A stretch of DNA of 64,000 bases, taken from positions 79,248-143,247 of the forward strand of contig JACPQM010000024.1 of assembly GCA_016190505.1 (NCBI GenBank), read 5' to 3'. The notes beneath the pieces were generated by a model that made no database searches, was not told where the DNA came from, and saw nothing but the letters and a program-made list of their open reading frames with translations. Made by a program: the position numbers and the translations under genes. This DNA is from Chloroflexota bacterium. GTDB lineage: Bacteria; Chloroflexota; Dehalococcoidia; JACPQK01. Position 1 is the first letter of the stretch; every line of letters begins with the position of its first letter. Positions 51,579 to 59,037 of the stretch are shown piece after piece.

Positions 51579-53015
51579 GTGGCGCAAGTAAGCCTGCAGA
51601 CCGGCCCAGGCGTGTTCGAAGTCCTTTGTCACGTGTGCCGCAGCCCTCAGGAGGCGCTGAAACAGTTTGTGGAGAACTCCGCGGATGCCATTGAGCAAGC
51701 GGGCGAGACAGAGGGCTACATTTCGGTCCAACTACAGTACCGGCCACCGGTGGAGGGCGAGAAGGTTCGCAGCCTCCAATCTATCGTGGTCAAGGACAAT
51801 GGGACTGGCATGGACCGGGCAAAACTGGCCCAGGTGGTGCAGCGCATCGGGGACTCCGAGAAGCTGGAGCTGGCGCTTCGTGGGGAGAAAGGCATAGGCA
51901 TTCTGGCCTTTGGCGAGGTCGCTGAAGAGCTGCACCTGTCTTCAACGGCGTCGCCCGGCACTCCGTCTTCCTGCCTTGTCCTGAAGCGGGAATGGCTCAG
52001 AGAGGGACGGGCTGACATCGTGGAGAGCTGTCCCCGCCACGCTCACACCGAGCGGGGCACCTGGGCCTGCCTCGAGGGCATGCTGCCCGAGGTGCAGGGC
52101 GTCTTCACGCCGGAACGGCTGAAGGACCACTTGAGCCGGGAGTTCTCCCAGGACCTGAGGCGAAACCTCTACTCCTTGAGCCTCAGAGAGGACGGGCGCA
52201 CGGAGCTGGTGAACCCCCGCCGGCTGCGCGGCGTCAAAGTGCTGTCTACCCCTCTTAGCGAGGGACACGCCTACGTCGAGCTCTATGTCCTGCCGTGGGA
52301 AGCGGCGGATGCGTCTGTCAACCTCTACTCGCGCGGCGGCATGCGTGTGTGCTTCCTTACTGACCTGGAGGAGTTCAAGCTGCCTCCCTGGGCGGACAAG
52401 CGTCTGGAGGGCTACATCCGGTGCGACCGGCTCAAGCGCACCGCGGACAAGACGGCCCTGGTACAGGACCAGGCCTACCGCAGCTTCGTGTCCAGCTTGC
52501 AGGGGATCGAGGCCGAGGTCCGCAGTCAGGTGGACACGGTGAGCGCCGAGTACCGCGAAGCGCGCTTCAACGAGGTGGCGAACCGTGCGGCCAGGCTCAT
52601 TGACCGCTTCGTGCGCTACCGCGAGCGGGGAGAGACACTGGAGCTAGTGCCCCGGTCCAGGGCAACCGCTCTCGCCGTCTGGCCCCCACCAGGCCGGAAC
52701 ACGGCACCGCGCGATCCGTCCGGCGAACGGCGCCCGAGGCTCAACGTCACCCGTGCCCCCCACATCCAGCTTTACGCGCCGCCTCAGGACAAGAGCGCTT
52801 TCCGGAGCTGGTTCGATCCCCAGGGGGGCGTCATCTGCGTGAACCGCGACCACGCGGAGTTCCTGCTGTCCGAGAAAGAGGACAGGCGTTGCATCCGCTA
52901 TTTGTTCTCTATATGGGCTAAGGAGAACCTGCTCCAGGAGTACGGGGCTGATGCCCACAAGGTGGCGGATGAGATGGTGGGGGTGCTGGCGGAGGCCGAG
53001 CCCCTCCTCTGGTAG
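51579..53015 (+). CDS. GHKL (Hsp90/MORC-like) ATPase of unknown role
   Basis: A 478-residue protein, GTG 51579 with AAGGAG upstream. The Bergerat ATP-binding fold is complete: N-box ALKQFVENSADAIEQ (about residue 31, Glu and Asn present), G1 VKDNGTGMD (about 73) and G2 GEKGIGILAFGEVAEEL (about 101). Beyond residue 200 a transducer-like region (VELYVLPWEAADASVNLYSRGGMRV, RCDRLKRTADKTALVQD) resembles Hsp90/MORC S5 folds. No histidine-kinase or DNA-gyrase domain is attached. Prokaryotic MORC-type ATPases often belong to conflict or restriction loci, but no such partner is adjacent here. Confidence 0.8.
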   Translation: MAQVSLQTGPGVFEVLCHVCRSPQEALKQFVENSADAIEQAGETEGYISVQLQYRPPVEGEKVRSLQSIVVKDNGTGMDRAKLAQVVQRIGDSEKLELALRGEKGIGILAFGEVAEELHLSSTASPGTPSSCLVLKREWLREGRADIVESCPRHAHTERGTWACLEGMLPEVQGVFTPERLKDHLSREFSQDLRRNLYSLSLREDGRTELVNPRRLRGVKVLSTPLSEGHAYVELYVLPWEAADASVNLYSRGGMRVCFLTDLEEFKLPPWADKRLEGYIRCDRLKRTADKTALVQDQAYRSFVSSLQGIEAEVRSQVDTVSAEYREARFNEVANRAARLIDRFVRYRERGETLELVPRSRATALAVWPPPGRNTAPRDPSGERRPRLNVTRAPHIQLYAPPQDKSAFRSWFDPQGGVICVNRDHAEFLLSEKEDRRCIRYLFSIWAKENLLQEYGADAHKVADEMVGVLAEAEPLLW

Positions 53016-53041
53016 TGCGTTCTGCAATTGGGGGTAGAGAC

Positions 53042-54169
53042 ATGGCCCAACAGAAGGTCCGAGTAGGCATCGTAGGCGCCAACGTGCGCTACGGCTGGGG
53101 CACCCGCGCCCATATCCCGGCGCTCCTGTCCCTCCCCGAGTACGAGTTGGTCGCAGTGTGCACCACGCGGCGGGATACGGCGGAAGAATCGGCCAGGACG
53201 TACGGCGCCCGCCACGCCTTCACCGACTACAACGAGCTGGTGGCCCACCCCGACGTGGACCTGGTGACCGTGGCGGTGCGCGTCCCACTGCATCACCGCG
53301 TGGCCATGGCTGCCCTCAGCGCGGGCAAGCACGTTTACTGCGAATGGCCCCTGGGCGCCAATTTGGAAGAGGCGCAGGCCATGGCCAGTCTCGCCCAGAA
53401 AAAAGGCGTCCGCCATATGGTCGGGCTCCAGGCTCGGGCTTCGCCTGCCTTGCTGCGTCTCAAAGAGCTGCTGAAGGAAGGCTACGCCGGCGAGGTGCTG
53501 GCCGTTAACATGACCATGTTCCTGGCGGGCATCCTCCAGCGCACCAGCCAGAACGCCTGGATGGCTGACCCTGCCCAGGGCGCCAATACCCTGACTATCT
53601 CAGCAGGCCATGCCCTGGACGCCCTCTGCTTCTGCCTGGGCGAGTTCCGCGAGGTGTCCGCCGAGGTGAGTGCCCAAGTCAAGGAGTGGCGTCTGACGGA
53701 CACCAAGGCTGCGGTGCCCGTAGCCTCGCCGGACAACCTGGTGGCCAGCGGCCTGCTGACCGGTGGGGCAGTGGCCTCGGTGCACGTGGCTACCATCCCC
53801 TGGCACGGCAGCGGCTGGCGTCTGGAGGTATATGGCCGGGAAGGCACGCTGGTCGCCAGCGGGCAGCAGATGGTCCAGTACGCCGACATACGGCTACAGG
53901 GCGCTCGCCAGGTGGAGAAGGCCCTGGAGGACCAGCCCGTCCCCGGGCGGCTGACCTGGGTGCCCGCGGCAGTCCCTGCTGGCCCCCCCTTCAACGTGGC
54001 CCAGATGTACCGCCGTCTGGCCCGCGCCATCCATGACGAGGAAGACGTGGAACCCAATTTCGGCACGGCCCTGGTGCGCCACCGGCTGCTCAATACCATC
54101 CAGCGGGCATCGGAGCAGGGCCAGCGCCTGTTTCCTGACAGCGAAACAGGAAAGACCCGGAGGCCGTAG
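53042..54169 (+). CDS. Gfo/Idh/MocA family oxidoreductase
   Basis: A 375-residue NAD(P)-dependent dehydrogenase. Rossmann start VRVGIVGANVRYGWGTRAHIPAL; the conserved EKP motif appears as the variant CEWPLGANLEEAQAM, so the usual catalytic lysine is replaced by Trp. The C-terminal domain (EVLAVNMTMFLAGI onward) holds a GHALDALCF helix with the His usually near the active site. Sugar or cyclitol substrates are common in the family; the missing Lys makes the reaction uncertain. Stops 1 bp from the convergent helicase gene. Confidence 0.88.
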   Translation: MAQQKVRVGIVGANVRYGWGTRAHIPALLSLPEYELVAVCTTRRDTAEESARTYGARHAFTDYNELVAHPDVDLVTVAVRVPLHHRVAMAALSAGKHVYCEWPLGANLEEAQAMASLAQKKGVRHMVGLQARASPALLRLKELLKEGYAGEVLAVNMTMFLAGILQRTSQNAWMADPAQGANTLTISAGHALDALCFCLGEFREVSAEVSAQVKEWRLTDTKAAVPVASPDNLVASGLLTGGAVASVHVATIPWHGSGWRLEVYGREGTLVASGQQMVQYADIRLQGARQVEKALEDQPVPGRLTWVPAAVPAGPPFNVAQMYRRLARAIHDEEDVEPNFGTALVRHRLLNTIQRASEQGQRLFPDSETGKTRRP

Positions 54170-54170
54170 G

Positions 54171-57100
54171 CTAGCCAAGGCCATCTGAGCAGACGATCCG
54201 GATTACAGCGGGTTCCTGGTCGGCGGAGTCAGTTTCATCCGGAGGATTCAGTCTATGGGTGATGCGCAGGGCTTCAAGCCGCCGAACAAGAGAATCGCCT
54301 TCAACCTGCAAGTCTCTTATGTCTCGCAAGGCAGCTTGTGCCCTGGCGGGAAGGTTATCAAGGAATATCTGCCTCAGGACGTCAATCCGCCTGAGCTCAT
54401 TGGCGTTGTCCTTGTACTGCTCGCGAAGCAGATTGAGCTGCCTGGTCAGGTAACGCCTGAGCCTCGTATCGGAAGAAGGACGGCGGGCTTTGCCGATGCG
54501 CTTGCGCGAGTCCTCCTTGAAGGCCTCAAAGGCTGACATCACCCGTTCGTTGGTGCCAGGGGGTAAGGGGGCGGCTGGAGTGGCGCTTTGGCACTCCGCC
54601 GCCGAGATGAACTGGGCAGCCGTAATCTGGCGGGGTTTCAGGTCGTTTCCGACGGCATAGGCCTCGGTGACGCCCCCAGTGGACAACAGCACAATGCTCT
54701 CGCCTGGCTTGGGGCTGTCAAAGGGCGTGGAGACGCCGGCCTGGGCAGCGGGAGACATCAGCGGCATTTGCGCCCCTTCAATGCTCAGGACCGCCTGTGC
54801 AAATCTGGCGGCCTCAGCGTCAGGCTCCTGAGGAATCGCCACCCGCAAGGCTGACCGTATGCCGTCAGGCAGGTTGGTGATGGTTGCCCACAGCTCGGGG
54901 TCTTCTTCCTGAATGCGTTGCAGGAGCGCGGCGCCCCGCTGGTAGGCAGCTACCTCGTCAAGGCCGTCGTCTGCTTCGGGCAGCTTCTTCTCCTGATAGA
55001 TGCGGTACATTGCGCGTGAGTTCAGGCGCTCGGTGTCGGACAACAGGCGACTGTCCAGGCCAATGAAGTCATGGAATGACTGTATGCGGTGAAGGAGACG
55101 GTCGGTGAGGGCCAGGCTCTCGTCAACGTCGAGGTCCGGCCACATGTTGTGCAGATGGATCACGGTGTGCTCGGTGCCTATCCGGTCAACGCGGCCAAAC
55201 CGCTGGACCAGGCGCACAGGGTTCCAATGCAGGTCGTAGTTGAGGACACAGGCGCAGTCCTGCAAGTTCTGGCCTTCTGAGACGACGTCAGTCGCAATCA
55301 GGACGCGGATTTCAGGCCCGGGGATTCGTTCTCTTGGCTTGAGATTCGCCTTGGGCGCGAAGCGCTTCACCACGCTCTCTACCTGGTCCCGGTTGGCGCC
55401 GGAAAGCTTGGCGATGCGGGGGTCCTTATCTGGGTTCAGCTCTCGGAAAAGGTACTCGACCGTGGTTTCAGCCTCGGAGAAGATGATAATCTTCCCACCC
55501 CTGACATCGGGCTTGGCCAAGAACCGCTTCAGGGTCTGGAGTTTGTCGTCGTCCTTTGGCCCAATGCCCGCAACGCCGGCGGCGAGCTCCGAAAGCACCG
55601 CGTAGTCTTTGTCCAGGTCTGTGAGCCACTCCCGCACCTTGAAATCATCGGCGCTATGCACAAGCGTTGCCCTGGGCAGGCCGTGCGCCCGCCGCCTCTC
55701 CTCCTCCTGTTGCAGAATGTCTAACAGCTCGTCGGCGTCCAGGGATTCGCCTGACAGCACGCGGGTTGCAGTTGCCCCAATAGGCACGATGCCGCTTTCC
55801 AGGGCGTCCCTGAAGTTGCGGTTGCTCTGCGTGAGCGACCGCAAGGTAGACCGGAACGCCTCTATGCTGGACTCCAGCCGTTTCAGCAGCAGGGCGCCCA
55901 TGAGGCGTGCGATCCTGTTCCGCGCCCGCCACAGGTCTTTGTATTCGGGCCGGTCTCTTGCCTCTGCCTTGATGTAGTCCGTCACGCGGTAGCGGTACGC
56001 CATGTGCTGCTTGAGTAGCCGTTCGAGCTTCGCAAAGGAGCCGGCTTTGGCGTACACGCGGTCCAGGCGGTAGGGGAGGTTGTCCAACACCGGGTCGGGG
56101 AAGACTACGGGCTTGCCGTTGACGACGGCGGAGTCGCCGTACAGCTCCTTGATGTCTTTCCGGCGGCGGCGGATAAGCACAGGCAGCAGCACCTGCTCTA
56201 TGTTGGCCTTTGGCGACTTGGGCTGGTCAGGGGTGTCTGGCGGCGTGCCCTTGCCACCAACCAACTGCCACTGGCGGAACTGTTCCTGCCAGTTCTCAAA
56301 CTCGGTGCGGTACTTGTACCACTCTTCCGTCGCCCGGAAGTAGTCCTCCAGGCGGACCGGTTCTATCTTGATGCCATGGTCGGCTTCATCAAGGAAGAGA
56401 CGAAGCTGGCGGTAGATGTCGCGGGGCCCCAGGTTCTGGGGCGTGGCGCTCATGAGCACCACCTTGTGGTCGCCCGCTTCCAGGTAGGAGCGCAGGCCCA
56501 CGTACCGCTGGTTGATATTGCGGAAGTTGTGGGCTTCGTCCACCAGCACCGGCCCCCGGTTGGGGTATGCCTGGTCCAGGATGATGCCCCGGCCTTCCAC
56601 TGGAGCGTCCACGTACCGGCCCAGCTCTTCGTCAAACTGCGCCTCCGGGGGCGCGGCCAGCACGCTCTGGGAGACGACCTCGGCGCCCAAGCCGAACAGC
56701 TCGTTGGTGCGCTCCCACATGGGCACCAGCCCCGCAGGGCAGATAATCAGCGGGCTGCCGTCGTTGGGGTAGGTGAGGCGAAGCTGACGCAGCACTTCTG
56801 CGCCGATGAAGGTCTTGCCCAGCCCCACCACGTCGCCGACGTAGCAGCCGCCGTAGAGGTCAATCATGCGCAGGGCGCGGCTAACGGCATCCAATTGGAA
56901 GTTGGCCAGGGCGGGCTCCCTGGGAGGTATGACGGGGGCGCCGCCGATGACCTCGTGCCCGTAGAGCTCGTACAGGGCTTTCAGGTAAACGTGGTAGGGG
57001 GGTGTCTGGGCCAGGGGCCAGGAGCGGTCCAACTGGGTCACCAGTTCTTCACTGATGTCTCTGGAGTCCGCCCACAGCTCTTCGAACCATCGTTTCAGCT

Positions 57101-57665
57101 CTGCCATCTCGGCATCGCCGGTGACGCGGACGTTGAGCTCCGTGTTGCCGGTGAAGCCCGCCAGGGTGAAGTTGGAGGAACCCACCACGGCGGCCCCAGG
57201 CTCGGCGTGATGGTCGTACCAGCAGAGATAGGCCTTGGCGTGAAGGGGGCTGCGCAAGTAGGCCTTCACCTCCACCTTGCCGGAGGCCACCATGTCGCGT
57301 AGTTTGGCCACGGCCACCTCAGAGCCTGCGGTCTGGGGCAGAGTGGATACGCCCTCGGCGATAATGGAGAGGGCCTGGGCGGCAAGCTGGTCCTGCTGGC
57401 TGCGGCGGACGGTGCCGTCAGCGGCGAGCTTGGCCTGTAGCGCTTCCGCCTGCTGGAGCCCGCTGGCCACCTCCTCCACCACGTGCTTGTCGGTGCGGCC
57501 CACCAGGATGCGCACCTTGGCCAGGCGGTCGAAGTCGTCGGCCACCTGCTCGAAGCCGCTGATGAAGAAGTAGCCCACGGCGATGTCCGCCCGCGCCGAG
57601 CTACCCAGCATCTCCTTCAGGCGCTGCAGCAGCGGCGGGTCCGTGGTGGCGTGGAGGATGTTCAC
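54171..57665 (-). CDS. PLD-domain SNF2-type helicase, restriction/defence associated
   Basis: 1164 residues. An N-terminal phospholipase-D-like nuclease domain (about 1-200) has HAKAYLCWYD and, after a short gap, VVGSSNFTLAGFTGNTELNVRV, the HKD-type half-site. The SF2/SNF2 helicase follows: Walker A GDVVGLGKTFIGAEVL (about 278), LVDEAHNFRN (about 376), LMSATPQNLGP, and motif VI LVQRFGRVDRIG (about 823). Such proteins accompany large adenine methylases in type I-like or ISP-like systems, here the 59038-62271 gene. The GTG start at 57665 has no ribosome-binding site and corresponds to the fourth codon of the fragment at 58898-59004, so the present N-terminus is shortened by three residues. Confidence 0.88.
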   Translation of the reverse strand: MNILHATTDPPLLQRLKEMLGSSARADIAVGYFFISGFEQVADDFDRLAKVRILVGRTDKHVVEEVASGLQQAEALQAKLAADGTVRRSQQDQLAAQALSIIAEGVSTLPQTAGSEVAVAKLRDMVASGKVEVKAYLRSPLHAKAYLCWYDHHAEPGAAVVGSSNFTLAGFTGNTELNVRVTGDAEMAELKRWFEELWADSRDISEELVTQLDRSWPLAQTPPYHVYLKALYELYGHEVIGGAPVIPPREPALANFQLDAVSRALRMIDLYGGCYVGDVVGLGKTFIGAEVLRQLRLTYPNDGSPLIICPAGLVPMWERTNELFGLGAEVVSQSVLAAPPEAQFDEELGRYVDAPVEGRGIILDQAYPNRGPVLVDEAHNFRNINQRYVGLRSYLEAGDHKVVLMSATPQNLGPRDIYRQLRLFLDEADHGIKIEPVRLEDYFRATEEWYKYRTEFENWQEQFRQWQLVGGKGTPPDTPDQPKSPKANIEQVLLPVLIRRRRKDIKELYGDSAVVNGKPVVFPDPVLDNLPYRLDRVYAKAGSFAKLERLLKQHMAYRYRVTDYIKAEARDRPEYKDLWRARNRIARLMGALLLKRLESSIEAFRSTLRSLTQSNRNFRDALESGIVPIGATATRVLSGESLDADELLDILQQEEERRRAHGLPRATLVHSADDFKVREWLTDLDKDYAVLSELAAGVAGIGPKDDDKLQTLKRFLAKPDVRGGKIIIFSEAETTVEYLFRELNPDKDPRIAKLSGANRDQVESVVKRFAPKANLKPRERIPGPEIRVLIATDVVSEGQNLQDCACVLNYDLHWNPVRLVQRFGRVDRIGTEHTVIHLHNMWPDLDVDESLALTDRLLHRIQSFHDFIGLDSRLLSDTERLNSRAMYRIYQEKKLPEADDGLDEVAAYQRGAALLQRIQEEDPELWATITNLPDGIRSALRVAIPQEPDAEAARFAQAVLSIEGAQMPLMSPAAQAGVSTPFDSPKPGESIVLLSTGGVTEAYAVGNDLKPRQITAAQFISAAECQSATPAAPLPPGTNERVMSAFEAFKEDSRKRIGKARRPSSDTRLRRYLTRQLNLLREQYKDNANELRRIDVLRQIFLDNLPARAQAALRDIRDLQVEGDSLVRRLEALRITHRLNPPDETDSADQEPAVIRIVCSDGLG

Positions 57666-57721
57666 TGTGTGTTTACCGGTTGGTTACCATAGGGGGTAGG
57701 CACGCAAGCAGTGCATGTGCA

Positions 57722-57943
57722 CTAATGGGATGCCTGGTAAATCACAGGGCGGTAGCGAGGCGTAGGTATGGGGTCGCCCCTCTCGTGGGCGACGGCAAGC
57801 CATGCCTCCTTGGCCTTGAGGGCCTCCCCCAGAGCTGCAATGGGTGTGGCCCCGAAGGCAGAGCAATACTCAAGGTCCGGGATATCCGCTACGTAGCAGC
57901 CATCCTCCTCCGACCAGAAAACGTTAATGTGATAGTCTGTCAT
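57722..57943 (-). CDS. HicB-like protein (orphan antitoxin)
   Basis: 73 residues, ATG 57943 with GGAGGATGAGGA upstream. YHINVFWSEEDGCYVADIPDLEYCSAFGATPIAALGEALKAKEAWLAVAHERGDPIPTPRYRP is the HicB partial-RNase-H fold. No HicA toxin is next to it, and no DNA-binding domain follows the fold. It lies between vapC and the helicase, within an inserted segment. Confidence 0.85.
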   Translation of the reverse strand: MTDYHINVFWSEEDGCYVADIPDLEYCSAFGATPIAALGEALKAKEAWLAVAHERGDPIPTPRYRPVIYQASH

Positions 57944-57975
57944 TCCTCATCCTCCAGGGTCAAATTCAACCGTGA

Positions 57976-58365
57976 TTAGCCTCTCAAGACCGCCAGGCCT
58001 TCTACCCTTTGAAAGTCGCTGTCAAATGTGAAGAGTGCAGTGCCAGCAGCAAGGGCTGTTGCCGCGATGAGCAGGTCCAGCGACCGTACGGCAGCGCCTC
58101 TTTTGGCCAGAGCAGCTTTCTTCTCCCCGTAGACTCTCGCAATCTCCTCTGAGATGGGAAGGACAGTTACGCCTCCAAGGAAGTCCCGCAGGGCTTGCTC
58201 GTTTTCTACTGGAGTTTTGGAGCGGAAGACACCCTCAAACAACTCTGCCACCGAAATGATGCTGACTCCCAACCCCTCTTCTTGAAGCTCTTGGACACGC
58301 CGTACGACCTGTTCATTGCCTCGGAGGTATTCTATGATCCACGTCGTGTCCAGGACGTATTTCAC
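57976..58365 (-). CDS. vapC: VapC-family PIN-domain toxin
   Basis: 129 residues. MKYVLDTTWIIEYLRGNEQV supplies the first catalytic Asp, ISVAELFEGV the Glu, and SLDLLIAATALAAGTALFTFDSDFQRV the later acidic residues. VapC toxins cleave initiator tRNA or rRNA. The start overlaps the antitoxin stop by 4 bp. Confidence 0.92.
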   Translation of the reverse strand: MKYVLDTTWIIEYLRGNEQVVRRVQELQEEGLGVSIISVAELFEGVFRSKTPVENEQALRDFLGGVTVLPISEEIARVYGEKKAALAKRGAAVRSLDLLIAATALAAGTALFTFDSDFQRVEGLAVLRG

Positions 58366-58598
58366 AGGGTTAGATCCCGCCCGAGTGCGCGGCGAGAGGC
58401 GTACAAGTCTCTGAGGAAAGCATCAAAGTCCATAGTGTCCTTCCATGCCCCGGCAGCCCTGTTAAAGGCCTCCTTAGAAGACACCGGTCTTGGCTCCTCC
58501 TCAATTGTTACAGTAAGCTCCTCGCCTTCTTTCATATCCACTTCTTCCAGCAGCTCGATTTTGCCTCGTCTGTATCTAGCCTTGATTGCTCTCACCAT
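58362..58598 (-). CDS. AF2212-like (DUF104) antitoxin, VapB type
   Basis: 78 residues, ATG 58598 with AAAGGAG upstream. VRAIKARYRRGKIELLEEVDMKEGEELTVTIEE is the small beta-barrel of the DUF104/AF2212-like antitoxins that pair with PIN toxins. The C-terminal half is acidic and helical and should bind VapC. Confidence 0.88.
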   Translation of the reverse strand: MVRAIKARYRRGKIELLEEVDMKEGEELTVTIEEEPRPVSSKEAFNRAAGAWKDTMDFDAFLRDLYASRRALGRDLTL

Positions 58599-58745
58599 CG
58601 CAACTCCTTTGACATCGCCCCCGGCGTATGGTTATCAAATCGGTTGGTCTTATTCTACCATTCCAGGAAACCGGCATCACGGCCGCCACATACCCTCGTC
58701 TGTTGGGTTACCACTACGGGCGTGGGGACAACTCCACCAACCCCG

Positions 58746-58852
58746 GTTTCAATCCTCACCCCGCTTTGGGGCGAGGCGTAACCGAGCAAGACTCACTGTT
58801 TCGGCGCCAGGCCCACGTTTCAATCCCCTTTCGAGGAATTGTGTCCCTTATG
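58746..58852. CRISPR. Possible degenerate CRISPR remnant (two repeat-like units)
   Basis: GTTTCAATCC, a common CRISPR-repeat opening, occurs at 58746-58755 and 58817-58826, a spacing of 71 bp, the usual repeat-plus-spacer period. The first continues with the dyad CCTCACCCCGCTTTGGGGCG and the second with CCTTTCGAGGAATTG. Beyond the shared ten bases the two units do not match, so at best this is a decayed array end. No cas genes are in the window. Confidence 0.25.
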
Positions 58853-58863
58853 TTCACTACGTC

Positions 58864-59004
58864 AAGCCGCTGATGAAGAAGTAGCCCCCGCTCATGGTGA
58901 GGCTCTCGAACCATGTCCGCCCGCGCCGAGCTGCCCAGCATCTCCTTGAGACGCTGCAACAGCGGTGGGTCAGTGGTGGCGTGGAGGATGTTCACAGTCG
59001 TCAT
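58864..59004 (-). pseudogene. 5' fragment of a PLD-helicase gene
   Basis: Starting ATG 59004 the frame reads MTTVNILHATTDPPLLQRLK then EMLGSSARAD, matching the start of the 57665-54171 helicase. Bases 58913-58996 match 57583-57666 at about 89%. A 25-base or so insertion then shifts the frame, after which GGYFFISGL is still readable in another frame. It begins 34 bp after the methylase stop, the place expected for the original helicase gene of a two-gene operon. Confidence 0.88.
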
Positions 59005-59037
59005 GCGTGGTTGGTGGAAAGACGGGAGATGGCTTGG

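Larger units (their letters stand above)
58599..59037. other. Junction region with CRISPR-like words and a helicase 5' fragment
   Basis: This 439-bp gap between vapB and the methylase gene has no intact gene. From left to right it holds the vapB leader, two GTTTCAATCC words 71 bp apart (58746 and 58817), and the truncated 5' end of a second PLD-helicase gene (about 58864-59004, - strand). The remainder shows no recognisable feature. Confidence 0.7.

Noticed and set aside
58195..58884. A 229-codon + strand frame across vapC, vapB and the junction region
   Set aside because: It runs antisense to two convincing TA genes and through the CRISPR-like words; no start signal or family pattern.
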